Shown piece by piece: positions 7,665 to 14,734 of a stretch of DNA of 19,994 nt (position 1 is the stretch's first letter; every line of letters starts with the position of its first letter). The stretch comes from an uncultured Clostridia bacterium. GTDB lineage: Bacteria > Bacillota > Clostridia > TANB77 > CAG-508. The notes below the pieces were generated by a model that saw only the letters and a program-made list of their open reading frames with translations, searched no databases and had not been told where the DNA came from. The position numbers and the translations under genes were made by a program. Where the stretch lies: positions 1 through 19,994 of the forward strand of contig CAPIEU010000020.1 of assembly GCA_948630815.1 (NCBI GenBank). Reading direction: 5' to 3'.

Positions 7665-8831
7665 ATGAGAAAATTTGATTCAAAAAGCTTTAATGAAAAA
7701 GCATTTAAGTACTCTGTTGATAGAGTACCAAACTTAAAGAAAAACGAGCTAAGAAAATCTAAAGCTCTAAAAGGAAATGAAGATATTAGAAAGGTATTTG
7801 CAGATGAAGACGGTACAGCATATGCAAGAATTGCTATGAGAGGACTGTTAGAAGGACAAGCTGTTAATTATGATGGTCAAACAGATATCCCAGCATCAAC
7901 AACAAAAACCTTTGAACAAGGTGTGATAGTTGTTGGTAGAGCTAAAGGGTTTGTAGAAAAAGACTTTTCATATGATGTAACAGGTGGAAAAGATTTTATG
8001 GAAAATGTTGTAGAGCAAGTAGCATGGTACAAAGAAAATGTAGATGAAGATACTTTATTGTCTATATTGAAAGGTATATTTGCAATGACAGGAGTAAAAA
8101 ATAAAGAATTTGTAGACAAACATACTTCAAATGTAATAGGAAATATGATTGCAACAACTCTTAATAGTGCTACAAATAAAGCTTGTGGAGATAATAAGAA
8201 GAAATTCACACTTGTATTTATGCATAGCGATGTATCTACAAATCTTGAAAATCTAAATTTAATTGAAAGATTAAAATATACAGATAAAGATGGAATAACA
8301 AGAGACTTGGAATTAGGAACTTGGAATGGAAAATTAGTAATTATAGATGATAGTATTCCAACAACGGAAGTAGCAGATATATACAATAAGACTACAGATA
8401 CTGCATTAGTTGCAGGAAAAGAATATTACACAAAAAGTGGAAGCAATTATACATTAGTTGCAACACCAGATGTGGCTAATATTGCAACTTATTATGAAAA
8501 AGACCCAGCACATACAGAATATATAACTTATGTATTAGGAGATGGCTCTATTTCATATGAAGATTTAAAGGTAAAAGTACCTTATGAAATGTCAAGAGAC
8601 GCCTCTAAAAATGGAGGTCAAGACACTTTATATATTAGGCAAAGGGCTTGTTTTGCACCATTTGGAATTTCTTATGAAAAAGTCTCTCAAGCAACAGCAT
8701 CTCCAACAAATGAAGAATTAGCAAACGGTGCAAACTGGTGTATTGTAAATTCAGGAGAAGCACAAGAAAATGACAGAAGTTATATTAATCATAAAGCTAT
8801 TCCAATAGCAAGAATAATCTCTAGGGGATAA
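7665..8831 (+). CDS. Major capsid protein (HK97 fold expected)
   Basis: A 388-aa shell protein following the scaffold by 23 bp with AAGGAAGG as ribosome binding site. Family features include an N-terminal arm with GTAYARIAMRGLLEGQAVNYDGQTDI, the middle AWYKENVDEDTLLSIL segment, and a long C-terminal YISHK-like end (RSYINHKAIPIARI). Around residues 240-282 there is an inserted-looking segment with GKEYYTKSGSNYTLVA and ATYYEKD, resembling small motifs scattered in clostridial phage structural proteins. It probably forms a surface loop. The stop codon lies inside a terminator hairpin, so the transcript may be cut just behind this highly expressed gene. Confidence 0.92.
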   Translation: MRKFDSKSFNEKAFKYSVDRVPNLKKNELRKSKALKGNEDIRKVFADEDGTAYARIAMRGLLEGQAVNYDGQTDIPASTTKTFEQGVIVVGRAKGFVEKDFSYDVTGGKDFMENVVEQVAWYKENVDEDTLLSILKGIFAMTGVKNKEFVDKHTSNVIGNMIATTLNSATNKACGDNKKKFTLVFMHSDVSTNLENLNLIERLKYTDKDGITRDLELGTWNGKLVIIDDSIPTTEVADIYNKTTDTALVAGKEYYTKSGSNYTLVATPDVANIATYYEKDPAHTEYITYVLGDGSISYEDLKVKVPYEMSRDASKNGGQDTLYIRQRACFAPFGISYEKVSQATASPTNEELANGANWCIVNSGEAQENDRSYINHKAIPIARIISRG

Positions 8832-8851
8832 GGCTAGTCCTTATCCTTTTT
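8826..8851 (+). terminator. Terminator/attenuator behind the capsid gene
   Basis: GGATAAGG (8826-8833) pairs perfectly with CCTTATCC (8839-8846) across CTAGT, followed by TTTTT. It overlaps the capsid stop and ends one base before the AGGAGG of the next gene. It would reduce transcription of the connector genes relative to capsid. Confidence 0.8.
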
Positions 8852-8862
8852 AGGAGGCAGAA

Positions 8863-9243
8863 ATGGAAGAAATATTAAAAAGTACAAAAATGCAATTAGA
8901 AATATTAGGTTATAAAACACAGAAAGATGAACAGGAAAGATTAGAATACTTAATAGATAAACAAATGTCCAAAATACTTTATACATGTGGAACAGAAGAA
9001 ATAATAAAACCTTTAATGTATGTAATAACAGATAAAGTTTGTGCAGAATTTTTAAAAAATAAATTAGCACAAGGACAAAATATAGGAATCAATATAACTG
9101 ACAACGTAAAAGATATAAAAATAGGAGACATTTCAGTAACTTTTCCTGATAATACTACAAAAGAAGAAAGGCTAAATTTAATTATTACTAAACTAGAAAG
9201 AAATGACTTTGATTATTCTCCATATTCAAAAATGAGGTGGTAA
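8863..9243 (+). CDS. Head-tail connector protein (gp6/gp15-like)
   Basis: A 126-aa protein with strong AGGAGG, first gene of the connector block behind the capsid. It is mostly helical at the N-terminus (residues 1-70), with a short beta region (KDIKIGDISVTFPD) and a closing YSPYSKMRW tail, a pattern seen in the adaptor proteins that bind the portal in PBSX-like and C. difficile phages. The assignment relies on this pattern plus position; individual residues are weakly conserved in this family. The stop codon is three bases before the start of the next gene. Confidence 0.8.
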   Translation: MEEILKSTKMQLEILGYKTQKDEQERLEYLIDKQMSKILYTCGTEEIIKPLMYVITDKVCAEFLKNKLAQGQNIGINITDNVKDIKIGDISVTFPDNTTKEERLNLIITKLERNDFDYSPYSKMRW

Positions 9244-9245
9244 TA

Positions 9246-9627
9246 TTGTTTTTAGATGAACAAAATATATTAAGAACAAAAAAAGCAATAGAAAGTACAT
9301 ATGACTGTTTATGTGATATTGTAGAATATCAGTCAGTTAAAAATAGTGCTAATAAAAGAACTGAACATCAAGAAGTAAAAATATTAGAAAAACAACCATG
9401 CAGAATATCGTATAAAATTATTGCGAACGCAAATCAAAGTGAAACTGAAAGCAATGTAAGTCAAATAGTGAAACTTTTTATTGATCCAGAAATACAAATA
9501 AAACCACGGTTCTAAAATAATAACAACAAAAAATAATTGTATTAAAGAATATAAAAACAGTGGAGAACCAGCAACATATGATACTCATCAAGAAATAATA
9601 TTAGAGATATTTAAAGGTTGGGCTTAA
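9246..9627 (+). CDS. Head closure protein (XkdH-like), +1 frameshift at CGG
   Basis: Read in two frames: 9246-9506 (87 codons), then 9508-9627 (39 codons), giving 126 aa. The TTG at 9246 is preferred because AGGTGG sits 5-6 bases before it; the GTG at 9237 overlaps that site. The first part contains FLDEQNILRTKKAIEST and ends QIKP. The second starts GSKIII and ends EIFKGWA, the expected end of this connector family. At the junction an in-frame CGG (9507-9509) is followed two codons later by TAA, so normal decoding gives only 89 aa. Skipping the C reads GGT (Gly), restoring KPGSK. The full product stops two bases before the next ATG, so frameshifting should also couple translation of the next gene. 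A broken gene is less likely given four more CGG cases. Confidence 0.85.
9507..9509 (+). other. Putative +1 frameshift site CCA-CGG-T (XkdH-like gene)
   Basis: In-frame CGG after a CCA proline codon. Without a shift the frame ends at 9513-9515. Omitting one base reads GGT and continues 39 codons to 9627. Confidence 0.8.
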
Positions 9628-9629
9628 AT

Positions 9630-10122
9630 ATGGCGAAATGGGGTAGTTGTGATTTTAGAGAACTAAAGGAGTTTCAACAAAAATTGGACCAATTAGAAAA
9701 AACGGAAATAGATAAGTTTTGTAAAGATATTTCTAGGGAGTTGGCTAAAAGATTACTACGTAAAGTTATTTATAGAACACCAGTAGGACAATATCCAAGT
9801 GGTTCTAGTTATGTCGGTGGAAGATTAAGGAGTGGATGGCTTTCTAAAACAGAACAAGAGGCAGAAAATGGAAAAAACAAGGATATAACTAGCTGGGTAA
9901 ATGAATTACCAATAAGAAAAATAGGTAATGTATTTCAAATAGACGTAACAAATGTAGTGTCTTACGCTTCATATGTTGAGTTTCGGACATAGAACAAGAA
10001 ATCATAAAGGTTGGGTAGAAGGTCATCTTATGCTAACAATTTCGGAACAAGAAATAAATGCTATGTTACCTAAATTTATTAAACAAAAGATGGTACAGTT
10101 TATAAATGAGGTGTTTCAATGA
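9630..10122 (+). CDS. HK97 gp10-like tail completion protein (XkdI-like), +1 frameshift at CGG
   Basis: Frame one is 9630-9983 (118 codons); frame two is 9985-10122 (45 codons); total 163 aa, a usual length. The ATG at 9630 was chosen over an upstream TTG because it starts MAKWGSCDF and sits two bases behind the previous stop. The HK97 gp10 family hallmark is present: RTPVGQYPSGSSYVGGRLRSGW in the middle and VEFGHRTRNHKGWVEG near the end. That second hallmark is split at VEF|GHRT by the CGG at 9984-9986. Normal decoding meets TAG after two codons (120 aa). The full product ends in an ATGA overlap with the next gene. It likely acts at the head-tail joint in few copies. Confidence 0.87.
9984..9986 (+). 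other. Putative +1 frameshift site TTT-CGG-A (gp10-like gene)
   Basis: In-frame CGG following a TTT Phe codon. Normal reading stops at 9990-9992. Dropping one base reads GGA CAT AGA (Gly-His-Arg), the conserved GHRT core of the gp10 family. It is the only one of the five sites not preceded by proline. Confidence 0.82.
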
Positions 10123-10553
10123 AAACAAACGATGTAATTGATGGAATTTCAATAAAAATAAATAAACTATTTGGAGATGAATATACAATTTATACCAATA
10201 ATGTTAAACAGGGATTAGATATGCCTTGTTTTTTTATTAAATCATTACCAAGTAGCAAGAAAAAGTTAATAGGAAATAGATATGAAAATACAGATAACAT
10301 AGTTATACATACTATATTAGAAGAAAGTGAAGATATAATAGAAAAACTGAATGATATTTCAGCTAAATTATATGGACTGGAATATATAATACTACTAAAT
10401 AATGATATTTTACGAGGTTATGATATGAAAACAGAAATAAGTGATAATGTGTTACTATTTTTCGTTACATATAAATATTTTACTTATAAAAATAAAGCAA
10501 AAGAAACAGAAATGGAAAGTCTAACCATAAATGGGAGGGTAAACAATGAATAA
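10119..10553 (+). CDS. Tail completion/terminator protein (XkdJ-like position)
   Basis: A 144-aa protein overlapping the frameshifted product of the preceding gene as ATGA and preceded by GAGGTG. It has an alternating alpha/beta pattern (DVIDGISIKINKLFGDEYTI at the start, then short strands and helices) resembling tail terminator proteins of PBSX-like phages, which cap the tail before joining to the head. The family call rests on position and size more than on motifs. It overlaps the next small gene by 8 bases. All codons are in one frame and there is no CGG. Confidence 0.78.
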   Translation: MKTNDVIDGISIKINKLFGDEYTIYTNNVKQGLDMPCFFIKSLPSSKKKLIGNRYENTDNIVIHTILEESEDIIEKLNDISAKLYGLEYIILLNNDILRGYDMKTEISDNVLLFFVTYKYFTYKNKAKETEMESLTINGRVNNE

Positions 10554-10719
10554 AAAGAAAGAAGATAGTATTTTGGTAAAATTTACTAAAGAACAAATAA
10601 TTAATAGTAAAAAGTACAACAAATATAAAGATTTACTTAATGCTGTATTAAAAGAGACAAGCTATTCTACAGATGAAGTAGAGCAAAAAATAAAAGAATT
10701 TATGAAAAGGAAGGTGTAA
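10546..10719 (+). CDS. Small basic protein of unknown function (57 aa)
   Basis: A short gene not recovered by simple length filters. ATG 10546 overlaps the end of the preceding gene, with GGGAGGG a few bases upstream. The product is 57 aa, Lys-rich, predicted helical, starting MNKKKEDSILVKFTKEQ and ending MKRKV. A small protein at this position, directly before the sheath gene, is common in C. difficile-type myoviruses. Function unknown. It lies only three bases before the sheath start, so it belongs to the same translational chain. Confidence 0.8.
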   Translation: MNKKKEDSILVKFTKEQIINSKKYNKYKDLLNAVLKETSYSTDEVEQKIKEFMKRKV

Positions 10720-10722
10720 GAG

Positions 10723-12018
10723 ATGCTAGGAGGAGGAACTTTTACAACACAAAATAAAGTATTACCAGGTGCATATGTGAATTTTGTATCAGCACAAACA
10801 GCAAAAACCAACATAGGAGAAAGAGGAATTGTAGCAATAGGATTAGAGTTAAACTGGGGAAAAGATAGTGAAATCATAGAAGTAACAGCTGAACAATTCA
10901 CAAAAAATTCCCTACAAATATTTGGGTATGATTATTCAAATGAAAAAATGAAAGGATTAAGAGATTTATTTAAAAATGCAGTAAAAGGATATTTTTATAA
11001 ACTTAATGGTGATGGAACAAAAGCATCTAATAATTTTGCGATAGCCAAATATACAGGAACAAGAGGAAATGACTTAAAAATAGTTATTGCTAAAAATGTT
11101 GACGATGAAACTAAATTTGATGTAAATACTTATTTAGAAGCAAAAATTGTAGATACTCAAACAGTAGCAAATTCAAGTGATTTAGTAGAAAACGAATATG
11201 TAACATTCAAATCAACAGCCACATTAGAAACTACAGTTGGAATAGCTTTAACAGGTGGAACTAATGGAACATCTACAGGAGAAAAACATCAAGATTTTCT
11301 AAATAAACTAGAAGCATATAGTTTTAATACACTAGGCTGTTTAAATAAAACAAGTGAAATAACTGCATTATATGTAGCATATACAAAACGTTTAAGAGAT
11401 GAACAAGGTGTAAAATTTCAAACTGTTTTATATAATACAAGTGCAAATTATGAGGGAATTATAAACCTAAAAAATAAAGCAACAGAAGACGAAACAGGAT
11501 TAATATATTGGATAACTGGAACAATAGCAGGTTGTGCAATAAATGCATCTAATACTAATAAAGTGTATGATGGAGAATATGAAGTAGATACCAACTATAC
11601 ACAAAGCGAATTAAAAGAATGTATAAAAAATGGTGAATTAGTATTACATAATGTTGGAAATGAAGTAAGAATATTAACAGATATTAATAGCCTAGTAGAT
11701 ACAACAAAAGAAAAAGGAGAAGATTTTAAATCTAATCAAACAATAAGAGTGTTAGATCAAATAGCAACAGATATTGCTAGTGCATTTAATGATAAATATT
11801 TAGGTAAGATACAAAACAACGAATCGGGTCGAATTTCTTTATGGAATGATATTGTTACATTGTTTAAAGAGTATGCAACATTACAAGCTATAGAAAATTT
11901 TGATTCGAAAGAAGTAATAGTAGAACAAGGAAATGACAAAAAATCAGTAGTAGTTAACAGTCAAATACAACCAGTAAATGCAATGGAGAAACTATATATG
12001 AGTGTAATAGTAGCATAA
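10723..12018 (+). CDS. xkdK: Tail sheath protein (XkdK-like)
   Basis: A 431-aa contractile sheath subunit. The start GGGTFTTQNKVLPGAYVNFVS is the classic opening of this family, followed by GERGIVAIGLELNWG. The middle holds the variable domain with GGTNGTSTGEKHQDFLNKLE and the FNTLGC motif around residue 205. The C-terminus, VNSQIQPVNAMEKLYMSVIVA, forms the strand that links neighbouring subunits. Its presence establishes the phage as a myovirus. Residue P15-G16 is encoded by an intact CCAGG (10765-10769), showing that the extra C seen elsewhere is not a systematic error at such sites. A terminator-like hairpin follows. Confidence 0.95.
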   Translation: MLGGGTFTTQNKVLPGAYVNFVSAQTAKTNIGERGIVAIGLELNWGKDSEIIEVTAEQFTKNSLQIFGYDYSNEKMKGLRDLFKNAVKGYFYKLNGDGTKASNNFAIAKYTGTRGNDLKIVIAKNVDDETKFDVNTYLEAKIVDTQTVANSSDLVENEYVTFKSTATLETTVGIALTGGTNGTSTGEKHQDFLNKLEAYSFNTLGCLNKTSEITALYVAYTKRLRDEQGVKFQTVLYNTSANYEGIINLKNKATEDETGLIYWITGTIAGCAINASNTNKVYDGEYEVDTNYTQSELKECIKNGELVLHNVGNEVRILTDINSLVDTTKEKGEDFKSNQTIRVLDQIATDIASAFNDKYLGKIQNNESGRISLWNDIVTLFKEYATLQAIENFDSKEVIVEQGNDKKSVVVNSQIQPVNAMEKLYMSVIVA

Positions 12019-12052
12019 GAGAACCAATAAAATGTTCTCTTAATTTTATTTT
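12017..12052 (+). terminator. Rho-independent terminator-like hairpin behind sheath gene
   Basis: AAGAGAAC (12017-12024) pairs perfectly with GTTCTCTT (12034-12041), loop of 9, followed by AATTTTATTTTT. The sheath stop codon lies at its 5' edge. It probably lowers read-through into the tube gene. Confidence 0.65.
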
Positions 12053-12068
12053 TAGGAGGTAAATTAAT

Positions 12069-12548
12069 ATGTTAGATAATCCAATAATGAATGGAAAAGA
12101 TGCAATTAGTGCAAGTTTAGCAGAATGTTTTGCGACATTAGAGGGCAATAGATATAATTTTATGCAAGCCCTAAACTTAGAAGCTAAAATAGAAAAAACA
12201 AAAACAGAAGTACCTATTTTAGGTAGTACAAAAAAAGGGAATAAATCAACCGGATTAAAAATGACAGGAAGTGCAAGATTTCATTACAATACATCTATCT
12301 TTAGAGAATTACTAGAACGATTTAAGAATACAGGAGAAGACATTTATTTTGATATTCAAGTAACAAATGAAGACCCAACATCGGCAGTTGGACGTCAAAC
12401 AGTAATATTAAAAGACTGTAATATTGATGGTGGAATACTAGCAAAATTTGATGCTGATGGAGAGTATCTTGATGAAGATATGGACTTTACATTTGAAGAT
12501 TTTGAAATTCCAGAGAAATTTAAACTATTAAATGGAATGTTAAAATAA
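12069..12548 (+). CDS. xkdM: Tail tube protein (XkdM-like)
   Basis: A 159-aa tube (core) protein inside the sheath. It has the family pattern NPIMNGKDAISASLAECFAT at the N-terminus, the central KGNKSTGLKMTGSARFHYN segment, and the C-terminal DEDMDFTFEDFEIPEKF. The ribosome binding site TAGGAGGT lies 10 bases before the ATG. Position right after the sheath is invariant in PBSX-like phages. Six copies per ring would stack around the tape measure protein. Confidence 0.95.
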   Translation: MLDNPIMNGKDAISASLAECFATLEGNRYNFMQALNLEAKIEKTKTEVPILGSTKKGNKSTGLKMTGSARFHYNTSIFRELLERFKNTGEDIYFDIQVTNEDPTSAVGRQTVILKDCNIDGGILAKFDADGEYLDEDMDFTFEDFEIPEKFKLLNGMLK

Positions 12549-12569
12549 ATTTAGAAAAGGAGAAGAATT

Positions 12570-12986
12570 ATGAATTTAGAAGCATTTATGATAGAAGAAA
12601 AAGAGGAAATAGTAGAATATATTGCCTCTAAAAAATTTAAAGACAAAGAAGGAAAACCAATTCCTTGGAAGTTAAGAACAATAACAGCAAAAGAAAACGA
12701 TGAACTTAGAAAGCAATGTTATAAACAAATACAAATACCAGGGAAAAAAAGTCAATATAGACAAGATTTTGACAGTTCAAAATACCTTGAGTTATTAGCT
12801 ATAAAATGTATTGTAGAACCTAATCTTAAATCAGTAGAATTACAAGATTATTATCATGTAATGAGTGAAGTCGATTTGTTAAAAGAACACTTATTAAAAC
12901 CAGCAGAATATGACAGTTTAATAACAAAACTACAAGAAATAAATGGATATGATTTAGAAGAAGCAGTTGAAGAAGCAAAAAACTAA
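12570..12986 (+). CDS. xkdN: Tail assembly chaperone, short form (XkdN-like, gpG role)
   Basis: A 138-aa protein with PWKLRTITAKENDELRKQC near residues 32-50 and an acidic helical end. It lies between tube and tape measure, where phages encode chaperones that coat the tape measure during tail assembly. The ribosome binding site is AAAGGAGAAG. The last two sense codons are AAA AAC, preceded by A, and then TAA, forming a canonical -1 slippery heptamer directly at the stop. A longer form (12570-13168) is therefore expected in minor amounts. Confidence 0.9.
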   Translation: MNLEAFMIEEKEEIVEYIASKKFKDKEGKPIPWKLRTITAKENDELRKQCYKQIQIPGKKSQYRQDFDSSKYLELLAIKCIVEPNLKSVELQDYYHVMSEVDLLKEHLLKPAEYDSLITKLQEINGYDLEEAVEEAKN

Positions 12987-13168
12987 TTAAAGAGGGAGAT
13001 GTTGAGGCAAATTATGCTCACTTCTGCCTTCAAAAATTAAAAAGATTTCCACATGAATTTATAGAACTTCCATTTAAAGAAAAGGCTTTTGTTATAGCAA
13101 GCATGCAAGTTAGAATAGAAGATGAAAAAGAAGAAACTAAAAAAATTAAAAATAAATCAAAAAAATAA
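12570..13168 (+). CDS. Tail assembly chaperone, -1 frameshifted long form (gpGT role)
   Basis: A slip of one base back on A AAA AAC (12977-12983) continues reading from 12983 for 61 codons to the TAA at 13166-13168, giving 199 aa. The extension has no start codon or ribosome binding site of its own at its beginning. It contains KEGDVEANYAHFCLQKL and RFPHEFIELPFKEKAFVIAS, then a Lys-rich end. This is the lambda gpG/gpGT arrangement known to be conserved in long-tailed phages. The T-like extension is expected to bind tube subunits, and the ratio of the two forms matters for tail assembly. Confidence 0.85.
12977..12983 (+). other. -1 slippery heptamer A AAA AAC
   Basis: In phase as gcA AAA AAC, immediately followed by the zero-frame TAA at 12984-12986. 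A possible 6-bp stem (GAGGCA 13004-13009 with TGCCTT 13025-13030) lies 20 nt downstream, farther than the usual 5-9 nt, so a stimulatory structure is uncertain. Confidence 0.85.
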
Positions 13169-13193
13169 AATTGTAGACAAATTGTAACAGTAT

Positions 13194-13228
13194 TTGACAT
13201 TTGACGTATGCTACACTTCTTTTATAAA
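13194..13228 (+). promoter_or_regulatory. Promoter for the moron cassette
   Basis: TTGACA at 13194-13199 and TTGACG at 13201-13206 are both possible -35 boxes. TTGACG has a 16-bp spacer to TATAAA at 13223-13228. It lies in the 83-bp gap between the tail chaperone and the first membrane-protein gene, so that pair can be expressed independently of late transcription, for example from a prophage. Confidence 0.6.
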
Positions 13229-13251
13229 AAAATAAAAGGAGGAATGTTATA

Positions 13252-13842
13252 ATGAAGAATAAAAAAATAATAGGAGTTATAGCAACATTAATTGTAGTTA
13301 TAGTAATAGTAATAGCAGTAATTGTAATTAGTTCAATGAATTATAGAAATAAAACAATAACAGCATCTAACTATGAAACAATTATAAGTGAAGCGAAAGA
13401 CTCAGATTTAACAGATGAAGAAAAAGCACAATTTGCTAGTGGCTTATTAAAATATGCATTTAATCAAAGTGGAACATATGGTAAAAAGGTAAAAGATATA
13501 ATTGAAGAAGGAAAAGGACTAATTGGAGATATAACGAATAATAAAGATGATAAAAAAACAACAGATGCTAGAACAATGGAAGAATTTGTTCAAAAATTTA
13601 AAGATAATGATTATGAAATAGATCTAAATGAAAAACCAATTTATGCAATGATTGGCGCTAGTGATGGAATAATATTTTATATAGACAATAGTCCAGTTAA
13701 AATATATAAATATAGTAGTGAAGAAAGTTATGATAAGGCTAAGAAAGATTATAGTTTTCTAAAAGAATGCAAAAAAAATGGTTTATTTATACTAGAGACA
13801 AATAGTAAAAAAGCGGAAGAAATATTTGAACAAATACAATAG
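13252..13842 (+). CDS. Membrane-anchored extracytoplasmic protein (moron)
   Basis: A 196-aa protein with a Lys start (MKNKK) and a strongly hydrophobic segment at residues 6-28, made almost only of Ile, Val and Ala. This is an uncleaved N-terminal anchor, as no clear signal-peptidase site follows. The rest would lie outside the membrane: a helical stretch at 40-90, a Lys/Asp-rich linker, and a folded domain from about residue 103 with EEFVQKFKDNDYEIDLNEKPIYAMIGASDG and a closing FILETNSKKAEEIFEQI. No family is firmly recognised. It has a strong AAAGGAGGA site and its own promoter. Its place between chaperone and tape measure is not that of a tail part, so a lysogen-expressed surface or superinfection-exclusion role is possible but unproven. 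Confidence 0.8.
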   Translation: MKNKKIIGVIATLIVVIVIVIAVIVISSMNYRNKTITASNYETIISEAKDSDLTDEEKAQFASGLLKYAFNQSGTYGKKVKDIIEEGKGLIGDITNNKDDKKTTDARTMEEFVQKFKDNDYEIDLNEKPIYAMIGASDGIIFYIDNSPVKIYKYSSEESYDKAKKDYSFLKECKKNGLFILETNSKKAEEIFEQIQ

Positions 13843-13856
13843 CTAGGAGTTTTAAA

Positions 13857-14678
13857 ATGAATTTTTTTATTGTAATAGTATTTTTTGTTTTTTTATACAG
13901 TTGTTATAAATATGATACACTAAAAATTAAGAAAACTAGAAAACAAAAATGTCTTTTAGGATTGACAATATTTTTTGAATTTGGAAGTTTAATAACTTTA
14001 GGAACTAGCACAGAAGCTTCATTTGGATATTCATTAATAACACTTACAATGTGTATATTTTTTTTACGTTCACTAGAAAATAATAATAAAAAAGAAAAAA
14101 ATGAAGTTGAAGAGAAAACAGTTGCTAATAGTGATACTGCTACTTATTGCAAAAGCAATGAAGATAAAATGGAAGAGACTAATGAGTTAAGTATATTCAA
14201 TGAAAATATAAATGAAAATTTTTCAGTGGATTATTTAAATACTAAATTAGAAGATGGATTAACTATTAAAGAGCATATGCAACAAGGATATTTAAATGTT
14301 TTGGAAAAAGAAAAAAACAGTATAAATACAAAGTATCATAGAAGCCCAGAGGAAGAAGAATTAAGTTTTGAATTTACTGAAAAACACGATGGGTACATAA
14401 CTAAACTTGAAGATATTATATATGGATGTACAGGAAATGAAAATTGTTCTACTATAGAAGAGATTAAGAAAAGTCTTGATAAATGCAATAAAGGTATAGA
14501 TGCATATTATGAATTAAAAGAATTTTGCTATAAATTTAAGGGTGGAAAAATTTATTTTCAAGATATGTGGGAATGTTGTGATAATTCAAAAAATGATTAC
14601 TTTGAATACGTAGAACAATTAAACAATAGAAAAGATTATTTATTACAACAATTTGAAGAAATAGATGTTGAAGGTTAA
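13857..14678 (+). CDS. Multi-pass membrane protein with cytoplasmic C-terminal domain (moron)
   Basis: A 273-aa protein with an AGGAG site 7-8 bases before the ATG. Residues 2-18, about 33-48 and 53-72 are hydrophobic and form two or three membrane segments. A charged linker of about 50 residues (KKEKNEVEEK and following) leads to a mostly helical domain with several Cys, including GCTGNENC and MWECCDN. No family is recognised. It follows the anchored protein by 14 bp and is followed at once by a strong terminator, so the two make a self-contained transcription unit. They may act together at the membrane. Cargo identity (exclusion, host fitness, defence) cannot be told from sequence. Confidence 0.75.
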   Translation: MNFFIVIVFFVFLYSCYKYDTLKIKKTRKQKCLLGLTIFFEFGSLITLGTSTEASFGYSLITLTMCIFFLRSLENNNKKEKNEVEEKTVANSDTATYCKSNEDKMEETNELSIFNENINENFSVDYLNTKLEDGLTIKEHMQQGYLNVLEKEKNSINTKYHRSPEEEELSFEFTEKHDGYITKLEDIIYGCTGNENCSTIEEIKKSLDKCNKGIDAYYELKEFCYKFKGGKIYFQDMWECCDNSKNDYFEYVEQLNNRKDYLLQQFEEIDVEG

Positions 14679-14680
14679 GC

Positions 14681-14710
14681 AAAAAACACTTACTTAGGTA
14701 GGTGTTTTTT
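14681..14710 (+). terminator. Strong terminator closing the moron cassette
   Basis: AAAAAACACTTAC (14681-14693) pairs with GTAGGTGTTTTTT (14698-14710), 13 bp with one G-U wobble and a TTAG loop; the T run is part of the stem. It lies between the stop at 14678 and the tape measure start, so late transcription must pass through it. Confidence 0.82.
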
Positions 14711-14734
14711 ATTATGCTCGAAAGGAGGAAGTAT

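Noticed and set aside
9237..9245. GTG start for the XkdH-like gene
   Set aside because: It overlaps the ribosome binding site used by TTG 9246 and adds residues not expected in the family.
14702..14734. Upstream start for the tape measure protein
   Set aside because: It falls in the terminator tail; ATG 14735 has a strong AAAGGAGG and gives the expected N-terminus.
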